Source: Crocosphaera sp.
GTDB taxonomy: Bacteria > Cyanobacteriota > Cyanobacteriia > Cyanobacteriales > Microcystaceae
Assembly (NCBI GenBank): GCA_030064955.1
Contig: JASJDW010000018.1
Coordinates: forward strand, 1-39,135
Direction: 5' to 3'
DNA length: 39,135 nt
Numbering within the stretch: the first letter of the stretch is position 1; the number at the start of each line of letters is the position of its first letter. Positions 10,654 through 19,930 of the stretch are shown piece after piece. Under the pieces are notes generated by a model. It worked only from the letters and a program-made list of their open reading frames with translations, was not told the DNA's origin and did not search any database. Made by a program: the position numbers and the translations under genes.

Positions 10654-11316
10654 ATGTTAAAACTTTATCATTTACCCATTTCCTTTAATTCCCGTCGTGT
10701 TTGGATAGCTTTATTAGAAAAAGGGCTATCGTTTGAATTAGTGCCGATGAAACTGGACGGAGATCAATTAACCCCCAACTTTTTAGCTCTTAACCCCTTT
10801 CATCACATCCCTGTCTTGGTGGATGGGGAGTTTAGCCTCTTTGAATCTCTCGCTATTTTAGATTACCTTGAAGCTAAATATCCTAACCCTGCCCTGGTTC
10901 CTAGTGATCCTCAAGGGTTAGGGACAGTTAAGATGATCAACTTAGTTACCCTTAATGAATTATTACCCGCCACAACCCCTTTGATTCGTCAAAGTATGGG
11001 ATTTGTTACCTTAGATGAATCTACCCAAAGCCAAGCTCAAGAAAAAGTAGCTACGGTGCTTAAATTTTTTGAGCAATCTATGGGCGATCGCTCTTATATC
11101 GTTGGTCATAGTCTAACGCTGGGAGATATCGTAGCAGGAACCATCGTAGGATTTCTTCCTCAAATGGGTGTATCTTTATCTCCCTATCCTCAATTAACTG
11201 CTTGGATAGAACAATTAAGTCAACGGGAAAGTTGGCAGGAAACCGAACCCCAACCCGAACAAATTGCCGAATTTAAAGAAACCATGAAAAAATTGATGGC
11301 TCAACGTACTTCGTGA
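10654..11316 (+). CDS. Glutathione S-transferase family protein
   Basis: The 220-residue protein has the two-domain GST layout. An N-terminal thioredoxin fold carries LYHLPISFNSRRVWIALLEKG (about 4-24; a Ser/Asn at the glutathione-activating position) and cis-Pro HIPVLVDGEFSLFESLAIL (about 51-69). The C-terminal helical domain contains VGHSLTLGDIVAG (about 149-161), the GST N-capping motif region. GSTs conjugate or reduce substrates with glutathione. The true substrate cannot be read from the sequence. It is monocistronic by context: psbV diverges upstream, and a 228-bp spacer precedes petC. Confidence 0.92.
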   Translation: MLKLYHLPISFNSRRVWIALLEKGLSFELVPMKLDGDQLTPNFLALNPFHHIPVLVDGEFSLFESLAILDYLEAKYPNPALVPSDPQGLGTVKMINLVTLNELLPATTPLIRQSMGFVTLDESTQSQAQEKVATVLKFFEQSMGDRSYIVGHSLTLGDIVAGTIVGFLPQMGVSLSPYPQLTAWIEQLSQRESWQETEPQPEQIAEFKETMKKLMAQRTS

Positions 11317-11544
11317 ACTGAGATCTTTTGATTAAAGTTCTTATCGATTATTAACGAATTTCTGTAATAATTTAATGTGGACTCTGTAGACTGCCAAACT
11401 CTATCTATTAAAAGAGACGAAAATTTTGGTCATCTCCTTGTCTAAAACATGGTTGCCATCATATTCTTTTAAAACGTACAACCTGTAATTGCTGAGATTA
11501 AATTCTCAATCTGCTAACTAACCTAGATCCATCCATCAATCGTT

Positions 11545-12087
11545 ATGACACAAGTATCTGGTTCATCCGATGTCCCCGATATGGGGCGTCGCCAATTTAT
11601 GAACTTACTCACCTTTGGAACCATTACTGGCGTTGCTGCTGGTGCTTTGTATCCTGTGGTGAAATATTTTATTCCCCCTTCCAGTGGCGGAGCCGGTGGC
11701 GGTGTAACTGCCAAAGATGCCTTGGGTGATGATGTGATTGCTACTGACTTTCTGGCAAGTCACAATGTAGGCGATCGCGTTTTAGCTCAAGGGTTAAAAG
11801 GTGATCCCACTTACCTAGTGGTTGAAGGAGATAATGCTATTGCTGACTATGGGATCAACGCCGTTTGTACTCACTTAGGCTGCGTGGTTCCCTGGAATGC
11901 CAGTGAAGACAAGTTTATGTGTCCCTGTCATGGTTCTCAATACAATGCTCAGGGTAAAGTCGTTCGTGGTCCTGCTCCCCTATCGTTAGCCTTAGCCCAT
12001 GTTAATGTAACTGAGGGTGATAAGGTTGTCTTTAGCGAATGGACTGAAACTGACTTCCGCACCGATGAAAATCCCTGGTGGGCTTAG
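11545..12087 (+). CDS. petC: Cytochrome b6f Rieske iron-sulfur protein
   Basis: PetC carries electrons from plastoquinol to cytochrome f in the b6f complex. The 180-residue protein has an N-terminal Tat-type anchor ([22 protein letters not shown], about 12-33). A glycine-rich hinge follows (SSGGAGGGV, 46-54), then the soluble domain. The 2Fe-2S ligands are CTHLGC (108-113) and CPCHGS (126-131). All four ligands and both disulfide cysteines are present. petA follows 118 bp downstream in the standard petCA order. Upstream, 228 bases (11317-11544) hold the promoter; I recognise no operator there. Confidence 0.97.
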   Translation: MTQVSGSSDVPDMGRRQFMNLLTFGTITGVAAGALYPVVKYFIPPSSGGAGGGVTAKDALGDDVIATDFLASHNVGDRVLAQGLKGDPTYLVVEGDNAIADYGINAVCTHLGCVVPWNASEDKFMCPCHGSQYNAQGKVVRGPAPLSLALAHVNVTEGDKVVFSEWTETDFRTDENPWWA

Positions 12088-12090
12088 AAC

Positions 12091-12144
12091 AGAATTAAGA
12101 ATGCAGAATGCAGAATATTTGATTAATTCTAAATTCTCAATTCT
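12091..12144. repeat. Imperfect inverted repeat in the petC-petA spacer
   Basis: AGAATTAAGAATGCAGAAT on the left and ATTCTAAATTCTCAATTCT on the right are imperfect inverted copies, and GCAGAAT is also tandemly repeated on the left. This is an AT-rich, hairpin-forming spacer element of a type common in cyanobacterial intergenic DNA. It would lie inside the petCA transcript and might affect its stability. Confidence 0.55.
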
Positions 12145-12205
12145 AATTTGTAGTAACTAATTGACCCCCCCTACTGTTTAAGAATTACATAATTTTGACT
12201 GAGCA

Positions 12206-13192
12206 ATGAGAATATCCGATTTTTCGGCAATTTGGTCTAAGGGTAAGCAAATTTTACTGCGATCTTTCCTGATCGCCTTGGCAACGGTTGCTTTATCTAT
12301 TGGTAATGGTTTCACTTTTAGTCAAACTGCTTCAGCTTATCCTTTCTGGGCCCAAGAAACCGCCCCAGAAACCCCTAGAGAAGCAACAGGACGTATTGTT
12401 TGTGCTAACTGTCACTTAGCAGAAAAACCTGCTGAAGTAGAAATTCCTCAATCTGTTTTACCTGACACAGTGTTTAAAGCTGTGGTTAAAATTCCTTACG
12501 ATCTCGACTCCCAACAAGTTCTAGGAGATGGTTCTAAAGGCGGCCTCAATGTAGGGGCTGTTTTAATGTTACCTGAAGGGTTTAAAATTGCTCCCCCCGA
12601 TCGCATTCCTGAAGACATTAAGGAAGAAGTGGGTAGTCTCTATTTTCAACCCTATCGTGAAGATCAAGAGAATGTGGTGATCGTTGGTCCTTTACCTGGG
12701 GAACAATATCAAGAGATTGTTTTCCCTGTGTTATCTCCTGATCCAGCTAATGATAAAAATATTAACTTCGGTAAATATCAAGTTCATTTAGGGGCTAACC
12801 GTGGCCGGGGTCAAATTTATCCCACAGGACAACCTAGCAATAATAACGCTTTTAAAGCGTCTCAAGCGGGAACCATTAGCAAAATTACCGATCAAGAAGA
12901 TGGTAGTTACATCGTCACCATCGCTACCACAGATGGAGATATAGACGAAACTATCCCCGCTGGCCCTCAATTAATGGTTTCTGAAGGGATGGAAGTTGAA
13001 GCTGGTCAAGCTTTAACTGATAATCCTAATGTGGGTGGTTTTGGACAAAAAGATGCAGAAGTTGTTCTACAAAGTCCTGGACGTATTACAGGGTTAGTCA
13101 TCTTTTTAGCCGGTATCATGTTAGCCCAAATTCTTTTAGTCATTAAGAAGAAACAGGTAGAACGAGTACAAGCTGCTGAAATGAACTTTTAA
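12206..13192 (+). CDS. petA: Apocytochrome f
   Basis: Cytochrome f passes electrons from the Rieske protein to plastocyanin or cytochrome c6 on the lumenal side. The 328-residue precursor has a long signal sequence cleaved after ASA (44), so Tyr45 becomes the mature N-terminus, whose amino group is the unusual axial heme ligand. The heme site is CANCH (66-70). A large beta-rich lumenal domain follows, with [17 protein letters not shown] as the family landmark. It ends with one transmembrane helix (about 294-312) and the stromal [15 protein letters not shown] tail. A strong terminator follows at 13227-13258. Confidence 0.97.
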   Translation: MRISDFSAIWSKGKQILLRSFLIALATVALSIGNGFTFSQTASAYPFWAQETAPETPREATGRIVCANCHLAEKPAEVEIPQSVLPDTVFKAVVKIPYDLDSQQVLGDGSKGGLNVGAVLMLPEGFKIAPPDRIPEDIKEEVGSLYFQPYREDQENVVIVGPLPGEQYQEIVFPVLSPDPANDKNINFGKYQVHLGANRGRGQIYPTGQPSNNNAFKASQAGTISKITDQEDGSYIVTIATTDGDIDETIPAGPQLMVSEGMEVEAGQALTDNPNVGGFGQKDAEVVLQSPGRITGLVIFLAGIMLAQILLVIKKKQVERVQAAEMNF

Positions 13193-13226
13193 TTCAGTTT
13201 AACCCTACTGTAACTCTTCTATCTTT

Positions 13227-13258
13227 AACAGACAGGTCTAGCCCTGTCTGTTGTTTTT
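13227..13258 (+). terminator. Rho-independent terminator after petA
   Basis: A perfect 10-bp stem AACAGACAGG / CCTGTCTGTT (13227-13236 with 13243-13252), a 6-base loop, then GTTTTT. It separates the petCA operon from the zinc-uptake operon. Confidence 0.9.
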
Positions 13259-13270
13259 ATGTTTTAATAA

Positions 13271-13285
13271 TGATAATGATTATTA
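13271..13285 (+). promoter_or_regulatory. Zur-box-like operator upstream of the znu operon
   Basis: TGATAATGATTATTA is a near-perfect 7-1-7 palindrome matching the Zur/Fur-type operator seen in front of zinc-uptake genes (TGATAATNATTATCA in cyanobacteria). It is embedded in a longer AT palindrome (13266-13290) and lies about 22 bases before the znuA ATG, where bound repressor would block transcription. The location in front of a zinc ABC transporter makes zinc-dependent repression by Zur the best reading. Confidence 0.82.
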
Positions 13286-13306
13286 TTATTGCTTTTTCCT
13301 GAATCT

Positions 13307-14290
13307 ATGAACCCTTCTCAGAAATGGCTATCTACGATCCTCTTAACCCTAATTGTGAGTATCAATAGTATAACAGGATGTACTTCCACAGATACGACAG
13401 ATGCAGTCAATTCTGAGACTAACAACAATGATAACCAGGAACAAACTAACGATCAAGATCCATTAGACATTACTGTAAGTATTATGCCCCAGAAATATTT
13501 TGTTAACAAAATAGGGGGCGATCGCGTTAAAGTTAACGTAATGGTAGAACCAGGGGTAACTCCCCATACCTATGAACCCAAACCCCAACAATTACAAGCT
13601 TTAAGTGAAGCAGAGGCTTATATTGCTATTGGGGTACCTTTTGAAAAGGTATGGATGGATCGCATTAGCCAAGCCAACCCTAAAATGTTAACAGTAGACT
13701 CAACAGAAGGAATTGAAAGATTAACGATGATGGATCATGATCATGGTCATGATCACGACGATCATCACGATCATAATGAAGAAGAAATAAACCTTGATCC
13801 TCACATTTGGTTATCTCCAAGATTAGTGAAAATTCAAACACAAACAATTTATGAAACCCTAGTTAGACTCGATCCAAAACACCAAGAAACCTATCAAACT
13901 AATCTCAATAATTTTTTACAGGAAATTGAGGAGTTAGATGGTAAAATTAGAAAGAACTTGGATAACCTAGAACAACGTAAGTTTATTGTTTTTCATCCGG
14001 CTTGGGGTTACTTTGCTAAGGAATATAACCTAACTCAAGTCCCTGTTGAAGTGGGGGGACAAGAACCCAGTGCAGCAGAATTAGCTGAATTAATTAAAGA
14101 AGCCAAAAAAGAGGATATTAGGATAATATTTGCTCAACCAGAATTAAGTAGTCAATCAGCAGAAACCCTCGCCAAAGAAATCAATGGAGAAGTGTTATTA
14201 ATTAGTCCCCTTTCTGAAAATTGGTCTAGCAATTTATTAGAAGTTTCTCAAACTTTTGCAAAAGTTTTAAAAGAAGACAACAATAAATAG
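13307..14290 (+). CDS. znuA: Zinc ABC transporter, substrate-binding lipoprotein
   Basis: This is the periplasmic high-affinity metal-binding protein of the cluster A-I family. I start it at the ATG at 13307 (MNPSQKWLST); the longer open frame begins with a TTG inside the operator region. A lipobox ITGC places the lipidated Cys at 25. Metal-ligand histidines of the family are His87 (GVTPHTYEP), His166 (DPHIWLSP) and His230 (FHPAWGYF), with an acidic ligand expected near the C-terminus. A histidine/aspartate-rich loop (143-156, DHDHGHDHDDHHDH) marks zinc-specific members and may capture Zn. First gene of a tight znuA-znuC-znuB operon. Manganese specificity is less likely because of the loop and the Zur-like box. 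Confidence 0.93.
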   Translation: MNPSQKWLSTILLTLIVSINSITGCTSTDTTDAVNSETNNNDNQEQTNDQDPLDITVSIMPQKYFVNKIGGDRVKVNVMVEPGVTPHTYEPKPQQLQALSEAEAYIAIGVPFEKVWMDRISQANPKMLTVDSTEGIERLTMMDHDHGHDHDDHHDHNEEEINLDPHIWLSPRLVKIQTQTIYETLVRLDPKHQETYQTNLNNFLQEIEELDGKIRKNLDNLEQRKFIVFHPAWGYFAKEYNLTQVPVEVGGQEPSAAELAELIKEAKKEDIRIIFAQPELSSQSAETLAKEINGEVLLISPLSENWSSNLLEVSQTFAKVLKEDNNK

Positions 14291-14299
14291 TATAAAATT

Positions 14300-15076
14300 A
14301 TGAAAAGTGAAATCATTAATCTTGAAGCTGTTTGGGCAAAATATAATAAAGACCCCATTTTAGAAGATATTACCCTAAAGATTCATGAAGGAGATTTTGT
14401 CGGGTTAATTGGTCCTAATGGTGGAGGAAAAACAACATTATTTAAAATCCTATTAGGTTTAATTAAACCCTATCAAGGAACTGTAAAAATTTTAGGTAAT
14501 ACGGTTAGTAAAGGAAGACGTTATATTGGTTATGTTCCTCAATTGGTAGAATTAGATCGTGAGTTTCCTATACAAGTAGCTGACGTTGTGCGGATGGGAA
14601 GACTAGGAAAACGGGGTTTATTGCAACGTTATAACCCTAAAGATGAGATTATCGTCAATCGTACCTTAGAACAGGTAGGAATGCTAGAATTACGCGATCG
14701 CCCCATCGCTGAATTATCGGGTGGCCAACGTCAACGGGTGTATATTGCGCGGGCATTGGCATCAGAACCCAATATACTATTATTAGATGAACCAACAGCC
14801 AGTGTCGATCCCCAACGACAAACCAGTATTTATGAGTTATTGAAAGAATTAAATCAATTTATTACAATTGTCATGATTTCTCATGATATTGGTGCAATTT
14901 CAGCTTATGTTAAAACCGTAGGCTGTCTTAACCATCGTCTCTTTTTTCATGGAGATCCTCCTCTCAGCAGGGAAACAATAGAACAAACTTATCAATGTCC
15001 TGTGGATTTAATTGCACATGGGGTTCCTCATCGGGTACTTTCTAACCATGATTGTCCGTTACATTATCATGAATAA
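14300..15076 (+). CDS. znuC: Zinc ABC transporter, ATP-binding protein
   Basis: The cytoplasmic ATPase powers zinc import through ZnuB. The 258-residue protein has Walker A GPNGGGKTT (38-46), the ABC signature LSGGQRQR (about 140-147), Walker B ILLLDEPTAS (about 160-169) and the H-loop histidine in MISHDIGA (about 195). It begins 9 bases after znuA and ends 12 bases before znuB, so the three are one transcript. The C-terminal tail contains several His and Cys residues (HGVPHRVLSNHDCPLHYH), which may bind metal. Confidence 0.94.
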   Translation: MKSEIINLEAVWAKYNKDPILEDITLKIHEGDFVGLIGPNGGGKTTLFKILLGLIKPYQGTVKILGNTVSKGRRYIGYVPQLVELDREFPIQVADVVRMGRLGKRGLLQRYNPKDEIIVNRTLEQVGMLELRDRPIAELSGGQRQRVYIARALASEPNILLLDEPTASVDPQRQTSIYELLKELNQFITIVMISHDIGAISAYVKTVGCLNHRLFFHGDPPLSRETIEQTYQCPVDLIAHGVPHRVLSNHDCPLHYHE

Positions 15077-15088
15077 TTAATAATTAAA

Positions 15089-15901
15089 ATGTTAGAAACA
15101 GTTAGAGAACTACTGCAATTTGATTTCATGAGAAATGCTCTTTTTGCGGGAATATTGGTTAGTATTGCTTGTGGTATCATTGGCACTTTTGTCGTTATTA
15201 ATCGTATCGTTTTTATTAGTGGTGGTATTGCCCACGCTGCTTATGGAGGAATTGGTTTAGGTTATTTTTTAAAGATTAATCCTATTATTGGTGCAATATT
15301 TTTTGCTTTATTATCTGCTTTAGGTATGGGATTAGTTGTAAGGAAAACTGAACAAAGGGCTGATAGTTTAATTGGGGTAATGTGGGCGGTTGGAATGGCG
15401 ATCGGCATTATTTTAATTGATTTAACTCCAGGATATAAAGCTGATTTAATGAGTTATTTATTTGGGAGTATTTTAACTGTTTCTCAAGAAAATTTACTAA
15501 TCATGTTAGTATTAGATGTGATTATTATTTTGGTCGTTAGCTTATTTTATAAAGAATTTTTAGCTATTTCTTTTGATCCAACTTTTGCCATAACTCGGAA
15601 TGTTCCAGTAGATAGTTTATATTTATTATTAGTAGGTGCGATTGCTTTAACAGTGGTGATGGTGATGCAAGTTGTCGGATTAATTTTAGTGATTGCTTTA
15701 TTAACCATTCCAGCAGCGATCGCAGGGCAATTCTTGAAAGATATTAAATATATTATGGTCGCTTCTATTATCCTAGGAATGTTATTTACAACCCTTGGAT
15801 TGCTGTTTTCATATTTCTTTAATATTACATCAGGTGCGACGATTATTTTAGTTTCTGGAGTCGCTTATTTAATTAGTTTAGGAATTAAAACATTACTTTA
15901 A
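15089..15901 (+). CDS. znuB: Zinc ABC transporter, membrane permease
   Basis: The 270-residue integral membrane protein of the ABC-3 permease family has about eight to nine hydrophobic segments. Examples are ALFAGILVSIACGIIGTFVV (about 17-36), IGAIFFALLSALGMGLVV and LLLVGAIALTVVMVMQVVGLILV. Its GGIAHAAYGGIGLGY (about 45-59) is the typical ABC-3 loop contacting the ATPase. It completes the znuABC set. No terminator is obvious in the 43 bases to the convergent next gene. Confidence 0.93.
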   Translation: MLETVRELLQFDFMRNALFAGILVSIACGIIGTFVVINRIVFISGGIAHAAYGGIGLGYFLKINPIIGAIFFALLSALGMGLVVRKTEQRADSLIGVMWAVGMAIGIILIDLTPGYKADLMSYLFGSILTVSQENLLIMLVLDVIIILVVSLFYKEFLAISFDPTFAITRNVPVDSLYLLLVGAIALTVVMVMQVVGLILVIALLTIPAAIAGQFLKDIKYIMVASIILGMLFTTLGLLFSYFFNITSGATIILVSGVAYLISLGIKTLL

Positions 15902-15944
15902 AATCATCAGTAGAAAGTGTAGATTTTATTAACTAACTATTTAG

Positions 15945-16349
15945 TTATTTTAAAGAACATTCAACTGTAATTTTTAAATGACTATCTGCGGAAGTTGTAA
16001 CGTAAGGAACACCTATTTTCCCCATCACTTTAATGCCAAATTCCAAAGTAACTTTATCAATATTAGCATTGTCAACTTCTTTAAACGCATTTAATGTATA
16101 TTCTGTATAAGCTTTAATGGTATTAGCAATAGAAGGCAAGTTATGTTCTATTTGTTCTTCTGAAGAAACATCATTTTCTATAGGAGAAGTTCTCGAAAAA
16201 ATATCTTTTATTCCTTTGGGTTCTTTTCCTAAACTTTCTCTGGTTTCTTCCACAATATTTTTATCCTCAGTGGTAATATTAATCTCTTCGTTAGTCTCTA
16301 AATAAATAATTGTATTATCATCTAATTTGATCGGGGTTAATTTTGTCAT
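15945..16349 (-). CDS. CU044_2847/Trypco1-type protein
   Basis: This 134-residue protein ends in TLEFGIKVMGKIGVPYVTTSADSHLKITVEC (about 101-131). That is the conserved signature of the CU044_2847 family, also named trypsin-co-occurring domain 1. Such proteins are found beside trypsin-like or caspase-like peptidases in predicted bacterial conflict systems, and a degraded caspase gene diverges from it here. The middle (about 30-75) is acidic and low in hydrophobicity, probably a linker. No catalytic residues are seen. An adaptor or regulator role is a family-level inference. Confidence 0.7.
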   Translation of the reverse strand: MTKLTPIKLDDNTIIYLETNEEINITTEDKNIVEETRESLGKEPKGIKDIFSRTSPIENDVSSEEQIEHNLPSIANTIKAYTEYTLNAFKEVDNANIDKVTLEFGIKVMGKIGVPYVTTSADSHLKITVECSLK

Positions 16350-16427
16350 AATGTTAAAGGTTTGATGAGTTATAGAATTTTAGTTTAAACTGAAATTATT
16401 GAATATTGTTATTGTAAACTATTATGA

Positions 16428-19208
16428 CCACATACAGCTTTATTTTATTTTTCAGGTCATGGAATTAGAAAAACAGAAGGAATAACGGAAGGTTTTTTAT
16501 GTACCAGTGATGTTCGTCCCGACAGAGAATTTAATGGTTTACCTTTGAAATGGTTACGAGAATTATTACAAGAAAGTCCCATCAAACAACAAATTATCTG
16601 GTTAGATTGTTGTCATAGTGGAGAATTTTTAGATTTTAGTGAAGCCAACCCCCAAGAAATAGGAAAAGGGCGAGACAGATGTTTCATTGCAGCATCAAGA
16701 GAGTTTGAAGAAGCACATCCTGATCTCAATAGTAAATACAGTGTTTTAACTAAACTTATTTTAGATGGTTTAAACCCCGATCAATATGATAAAAACTGGG
16801 TAACAACCCTAAGCTTAAGTAACTATATCAATGAACAAATTAAACAAATAAAAGGCAATCTCCAACACCCAATTTTTACTAATTTAGGGGAACCCATCCC
16901 CTTAACTTATAAGGAGAAAATTACACTAGAAACCCCTGAAACCCCTGAAATAAGCGACATTTGCCCCTATAAAGGATTACGATATTTTGAATTGGAGGAT
17001 CATCATTTTTTCTTTGGACGAGAAACCCTCACAAAAACACTTTTAGGAAAAATAAGTCAAAAAACTTTTTTAGCGGTGCTTGGTGCATCAGGAAGCGGTA
17101 AATCCTCCGTGATTCGGGCAGGGGTGCTATACCAGTTAAAACAAGGATTGACGTTGCAGGGTTCGGCTGACTGGGAAGTTAAAATTATGCTGCCTGGAAA
17201 CAAACCGATGGAAACCCTAGCACTAGGGTTTCTTGATCCTAATTTATCTCGTATTCAGCGATCGCAACAGTTGGCAACAGCAGAAAGCTTACTAAAACAG
17301 GGTTCCGATGGCTTAAAACGTCTCATCCAAACCACAAACGCACCAAAAGTTCTATTAATAATTGACCAATTTGAGGAAATTTTTACTTTATGTCCCGATA
17401 AAGCAGAACGAGAACGCTTTATTAACTGTTTATTAGGTGCAGTGGAAAAATGCAACGGTAAACTTAAGGTTATCATTGCTATGCGTGCTGACTTTTTTGG
17501 TAAATGTGTGGAAGAAACCTATAGCGGGTTGAGTCAGCAGATAGAGGAAAATCTTGTTTCTGTGACTCCCATGAAACAAGAGGAACTATTGCGTGCCATT
17601 ACCAAACCAGCAAAACGGGTTAAATTACCCATCGAACCGGTATTAATTAACGAAATACTCAAAGATATTCAAGATTCTCCTAGTAATCTTTCCTTATTGC
17701 AAGACGCTTTAACGGAGTTATGGAAACAACGAGATCATCAGGGGTTAACCTTAGCTAACTATATCAATCTTGGTAGAATTGCCGGCAGTCTCAACAAACG
17801 CGCAACGGATGTTTATAACCGTCTTACTGAAGCGCAACAGTTAACCGCGAAACATATTTTTCTCAACCTAACGCAGTTGGGAGAAGGGACAGAAGACACT
17901 CGTAGACGGGTGTTAAAAGCTGATTTAGTGACAGCAAACCATGATCAAGCGTCTATTGATGAAATGGTACAGTTATTAGCTGATGAGAAATTAATTGTTA
18001 CAGACAGAAAAACGGATAACCCTGAAACAAACAGCAAAACTCATCCCCCCACACTCCCCACACTCCCCACCCCCAACCCAACTGAAATAGACGTGGTACA
18101 CGAAGCATTAATAAGTCATTGGGAACTATTGCGGAAATGGTTAGATGAGAGTCGGGAACAGTTACGGGAAGAGCGAAAGATTGACGATTTGGCGAAAGAG
18201 TGGCGCAGTCAAGGATATAAAAATGAGTATTTATTGCAGGGACGACGGTTAAAGGAATGTCGTCAGAAGCAACAGTCTTTGACCTTATCAACCCTAGCAC
18301 TAGGGTTTTTAGACAATAGTGCAAAACATCAACTCAGAAGTCGGGTTCAAGCTGTGGGGTTATTTTTGATTATTCCTTTGATTGGAACTGTGATCGTTGG
18401 TTATTTGGGGTTTCGAGAGGTTCAACTGAATGCAGATAAAAGATTCTTACGAAACTGTCCAGAAAAAACGGAATATTGTCCAGGGAGGCGAGACGCATTA
18501 GAACGATTGGCTAAAGCAGGGAAATCATTAGCCTATTTTAATTTTGAAAATGCCAACCTCAACAATGCCAACCTCAACAATGCCAACCTCAACAATGCCA
18601 AACTTTACAATGCCAAACTTTACAATGCCAAACTCTACAATGCCAACCTCAACAATGCCAACCTCGAAAATACCTATCTCAACTATGCAGATCTCTACAA
18701 AGCCAACCTCGAAAATACCAAACTCGAAAATACCAAACTCGAAGATGCCAACCTCAACTATGTCAATCTCTACAATGCCTAGCTCAAAGATGCCAAACTT
18801 TACAAAGCCAAACTTTACAAAGCCAACCTCGAAAATGCCTACCTTGAAAATGCCAACCTCAAAGATGCCGATCTCGAAAATGCCAAACTTTACAAAGCCA
18901 ACCTCGAAAATGCCTACCTTGAAAATGCCAACCTCGAAGATGCCCATCTCGAAGATGCTAACCTCAAATATGCCAAACTTTACAAAGCCAACCTCAAATA
19001 TGCTTACTTAATAAACACCAAAAATCTGACTCCTGCTCAAATTAAATCAACTTGTTATTGGGATCAAGCATTTTATAAAGGTTATTATGATTATGAAAAT
19101 AAAAAATGGATAATAGATGAAGAACCGAATAAAACTTATATTGAAGAACTGAAACAAGATAAAGCCAGTGATCCTGAAACGCCTCCTGATTGTAGCAAGT
19201 GGAAATAA
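16428..19208 (+). pseudogene. Degraded caspase-nSTAND ATPase-pentapeptide protein
   Basis: One frame runs from 16428 to 19208 with a single internal TAG at 18780. It starts inside a caspase-like (C14) domain: the catalytic His is in LFYFSGHG (codon 16458) and the Cys in DCCHSG (codon 16611). The 70-90 residues normally preceding this are missing; the codon before 16428 is a stop, and the nearest start in frame is a TTG at 16545, after the catalytic His. An nSTAND1-type ATPase follows with Walker A GASGSGKSS (17082-17108) and Walker B-like LLIIDQFEEIF. Then come DVVHEALISHWELLRKWL, a membrane segment (about 18350-18415) and pentapeptide repeats. The TAG replaces what is likely TAC in an AYL repeat. 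Past it, repeats and a typical end (NLTPAQIKS ... CSKWK) continue to TAA. The intact version would be a cell-suicide or defence effector. Confidence 0.82.
18541..19015 (+). repeat. Pentapeptide-coding 15-bp repeats
   Basis: About 31 consecutive 15-bp units encode A(N/K/Y)L(N/E/Y/K)(N/K/D) pentapeptides, such as AACCTCAACAATGCC. The array continues straight through the in-frame TAG at 18780-18782, so the stop arose inside an intact array. Reverse-strand readings through this array are open only because of the repeat and are not genes. Confidence 0.85.
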
Positions 19209-19211
19209 ATG

Positions 19212-19276
19212 GTAGGGTGGGCAAATTAAAAAATTATGTCACCTACTGATAATGTAAAAAATTTTGCCCACCTTAC
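19212..19276. repeat. Inverted repeat GTAGGGTGGGCAAAT, copy 3
   Basis: The arms GTAGGGTGGGCAAAT (19212-19226) and ATTTTGCCCACCTTAC (19261-19276) flank about 34 AT-rich bases. This is the same terminal motif as 3217-3280 and 3305-3376, again placed immediately after a gene end. Confidence 0.78.
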
Positions 19277-19323
19277 AAAACTATTAACGATATAATTCGT
19301 TATTAGCGATCGCTTTATCTTAA

Positions 19324-19521
19324 TCAATAATCATTTTGTAGAAGTTCTTGTAATTGTTCTGTTTGGCTATCTAATGATATGTCTGTGTTAAAATAAATAG
19401 CATTCGGTCGTTCACGACTGGCAAATTCTTCCCAAGCTTCTTGATCATCTCTATGAGATAAAATATACCTTTTCAGTTGGGAAAGACTCATTTCTTTAAA
19501 ATTATGTTTCGGTGACATCAT
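19324..19521 (-). CDS. DUF6887-like small protein
   Basis: This short protein reads MMSPKHNFKEMSLSQLKRYILSHRDDQEAWEEF and onward. The SPKHNF...MS...L(K/R)xYxLSHRDDxEA pattern is that of the cyanobacterial DUF6887 family. I start it at the ATG pair at 19518-19521, which lies inside the end of the upstream DUF6888 gene; an earlier in-frame ATG at 19542 is possible but adds nonconserved residues. The overlap implies translational coupling. It is acidic, with no membrane segment. Function unknown. Confidence 0.7.
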   Translation of the reverse strand: MMSPKHNFKEMSLSQLKRYILSHRDDQEAWEEFASRERPNAIYFNTDISLDSQTEQLQELLQNDY

Positions 19522-19693
19522 ATCTCCATTGTCCTTGTTCAAAAATGGTAATTTCTATACTTCCTAGTTCTCCAGCGATAATAAAAATTTCTTTTCTTAT
19601 CTCATCATAGCGAATTAATTGAATGGGTTGATAACAATTAGAGAGAGTTTGACATAAAACTAAGCACTTTAATAGTTGCGACTCCGTTGGCAT
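19502..19693 (-). CDS. DUF6888-like small protein
   Basis: The 63-residue protein has LVLCQTLSNCYQPIQLIRYDEIRKEIFIIAGE and ends in a W-R-Y strand. This is the pattern of the cyanobacterial DUF6888 family, which is regularly encoded just before DUF6887. The two genes overlap by about 20 bases here, so they form a two-gene unit. Such a pair of tiny coupled genes suggests a complex; a toxin-antitoxin role is only a guess. It starts at the ATG at 19693. Confidence 0.72.
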   Translation of the reverse strand: MPTESQLLKCLVLCQTLSNCYQPIQLIRYDEIRKEIFIIAGELGSIEITIFEQGQWRYDVTET

Positions 19694-19850
19694 TTTATGT
19701 TTTTTTCTGAGACTGTTTTATTGACTGACTATTTTACATATAAAAACGATGTTACAGGGGCAGACCTTTTCCACTGTGTATAGAATATCATGTCAAGTCA
19801 ACCAAAAGCAACTATTTTTAACATTAATTAGCATTATTTGCTAAAAAATC

Positions 19851-19880
19851 TTGATATTCTACAATTTCGGTGTATATACT
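19851..19880 (+). promoter_or_regulatory. Possible sigma-70-type promoter
   Basis: TTGATA (19851-19856) and TATACT (19875-19880) are separated by 18 bases and lie about 50 bases before the ATG at 19931. The boxes and spacing fit a group-1 sigma promoter. This is pattern matching only. Confidence 0.45.
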
Positions 19881-19930
19881 GTAGAACCCCTTTTAGGCTA
19901 TCCACAACCTTAATTTAAGAGAGTTTAATT

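Noticed and set aside
18528-19011. Open frames on the minus strand and in another plus frame over the pentapeptide array
   Set aside because: Low-complexity shadows (IFEVG and MPTST type repeats) of the pentapeptide-coding frame.
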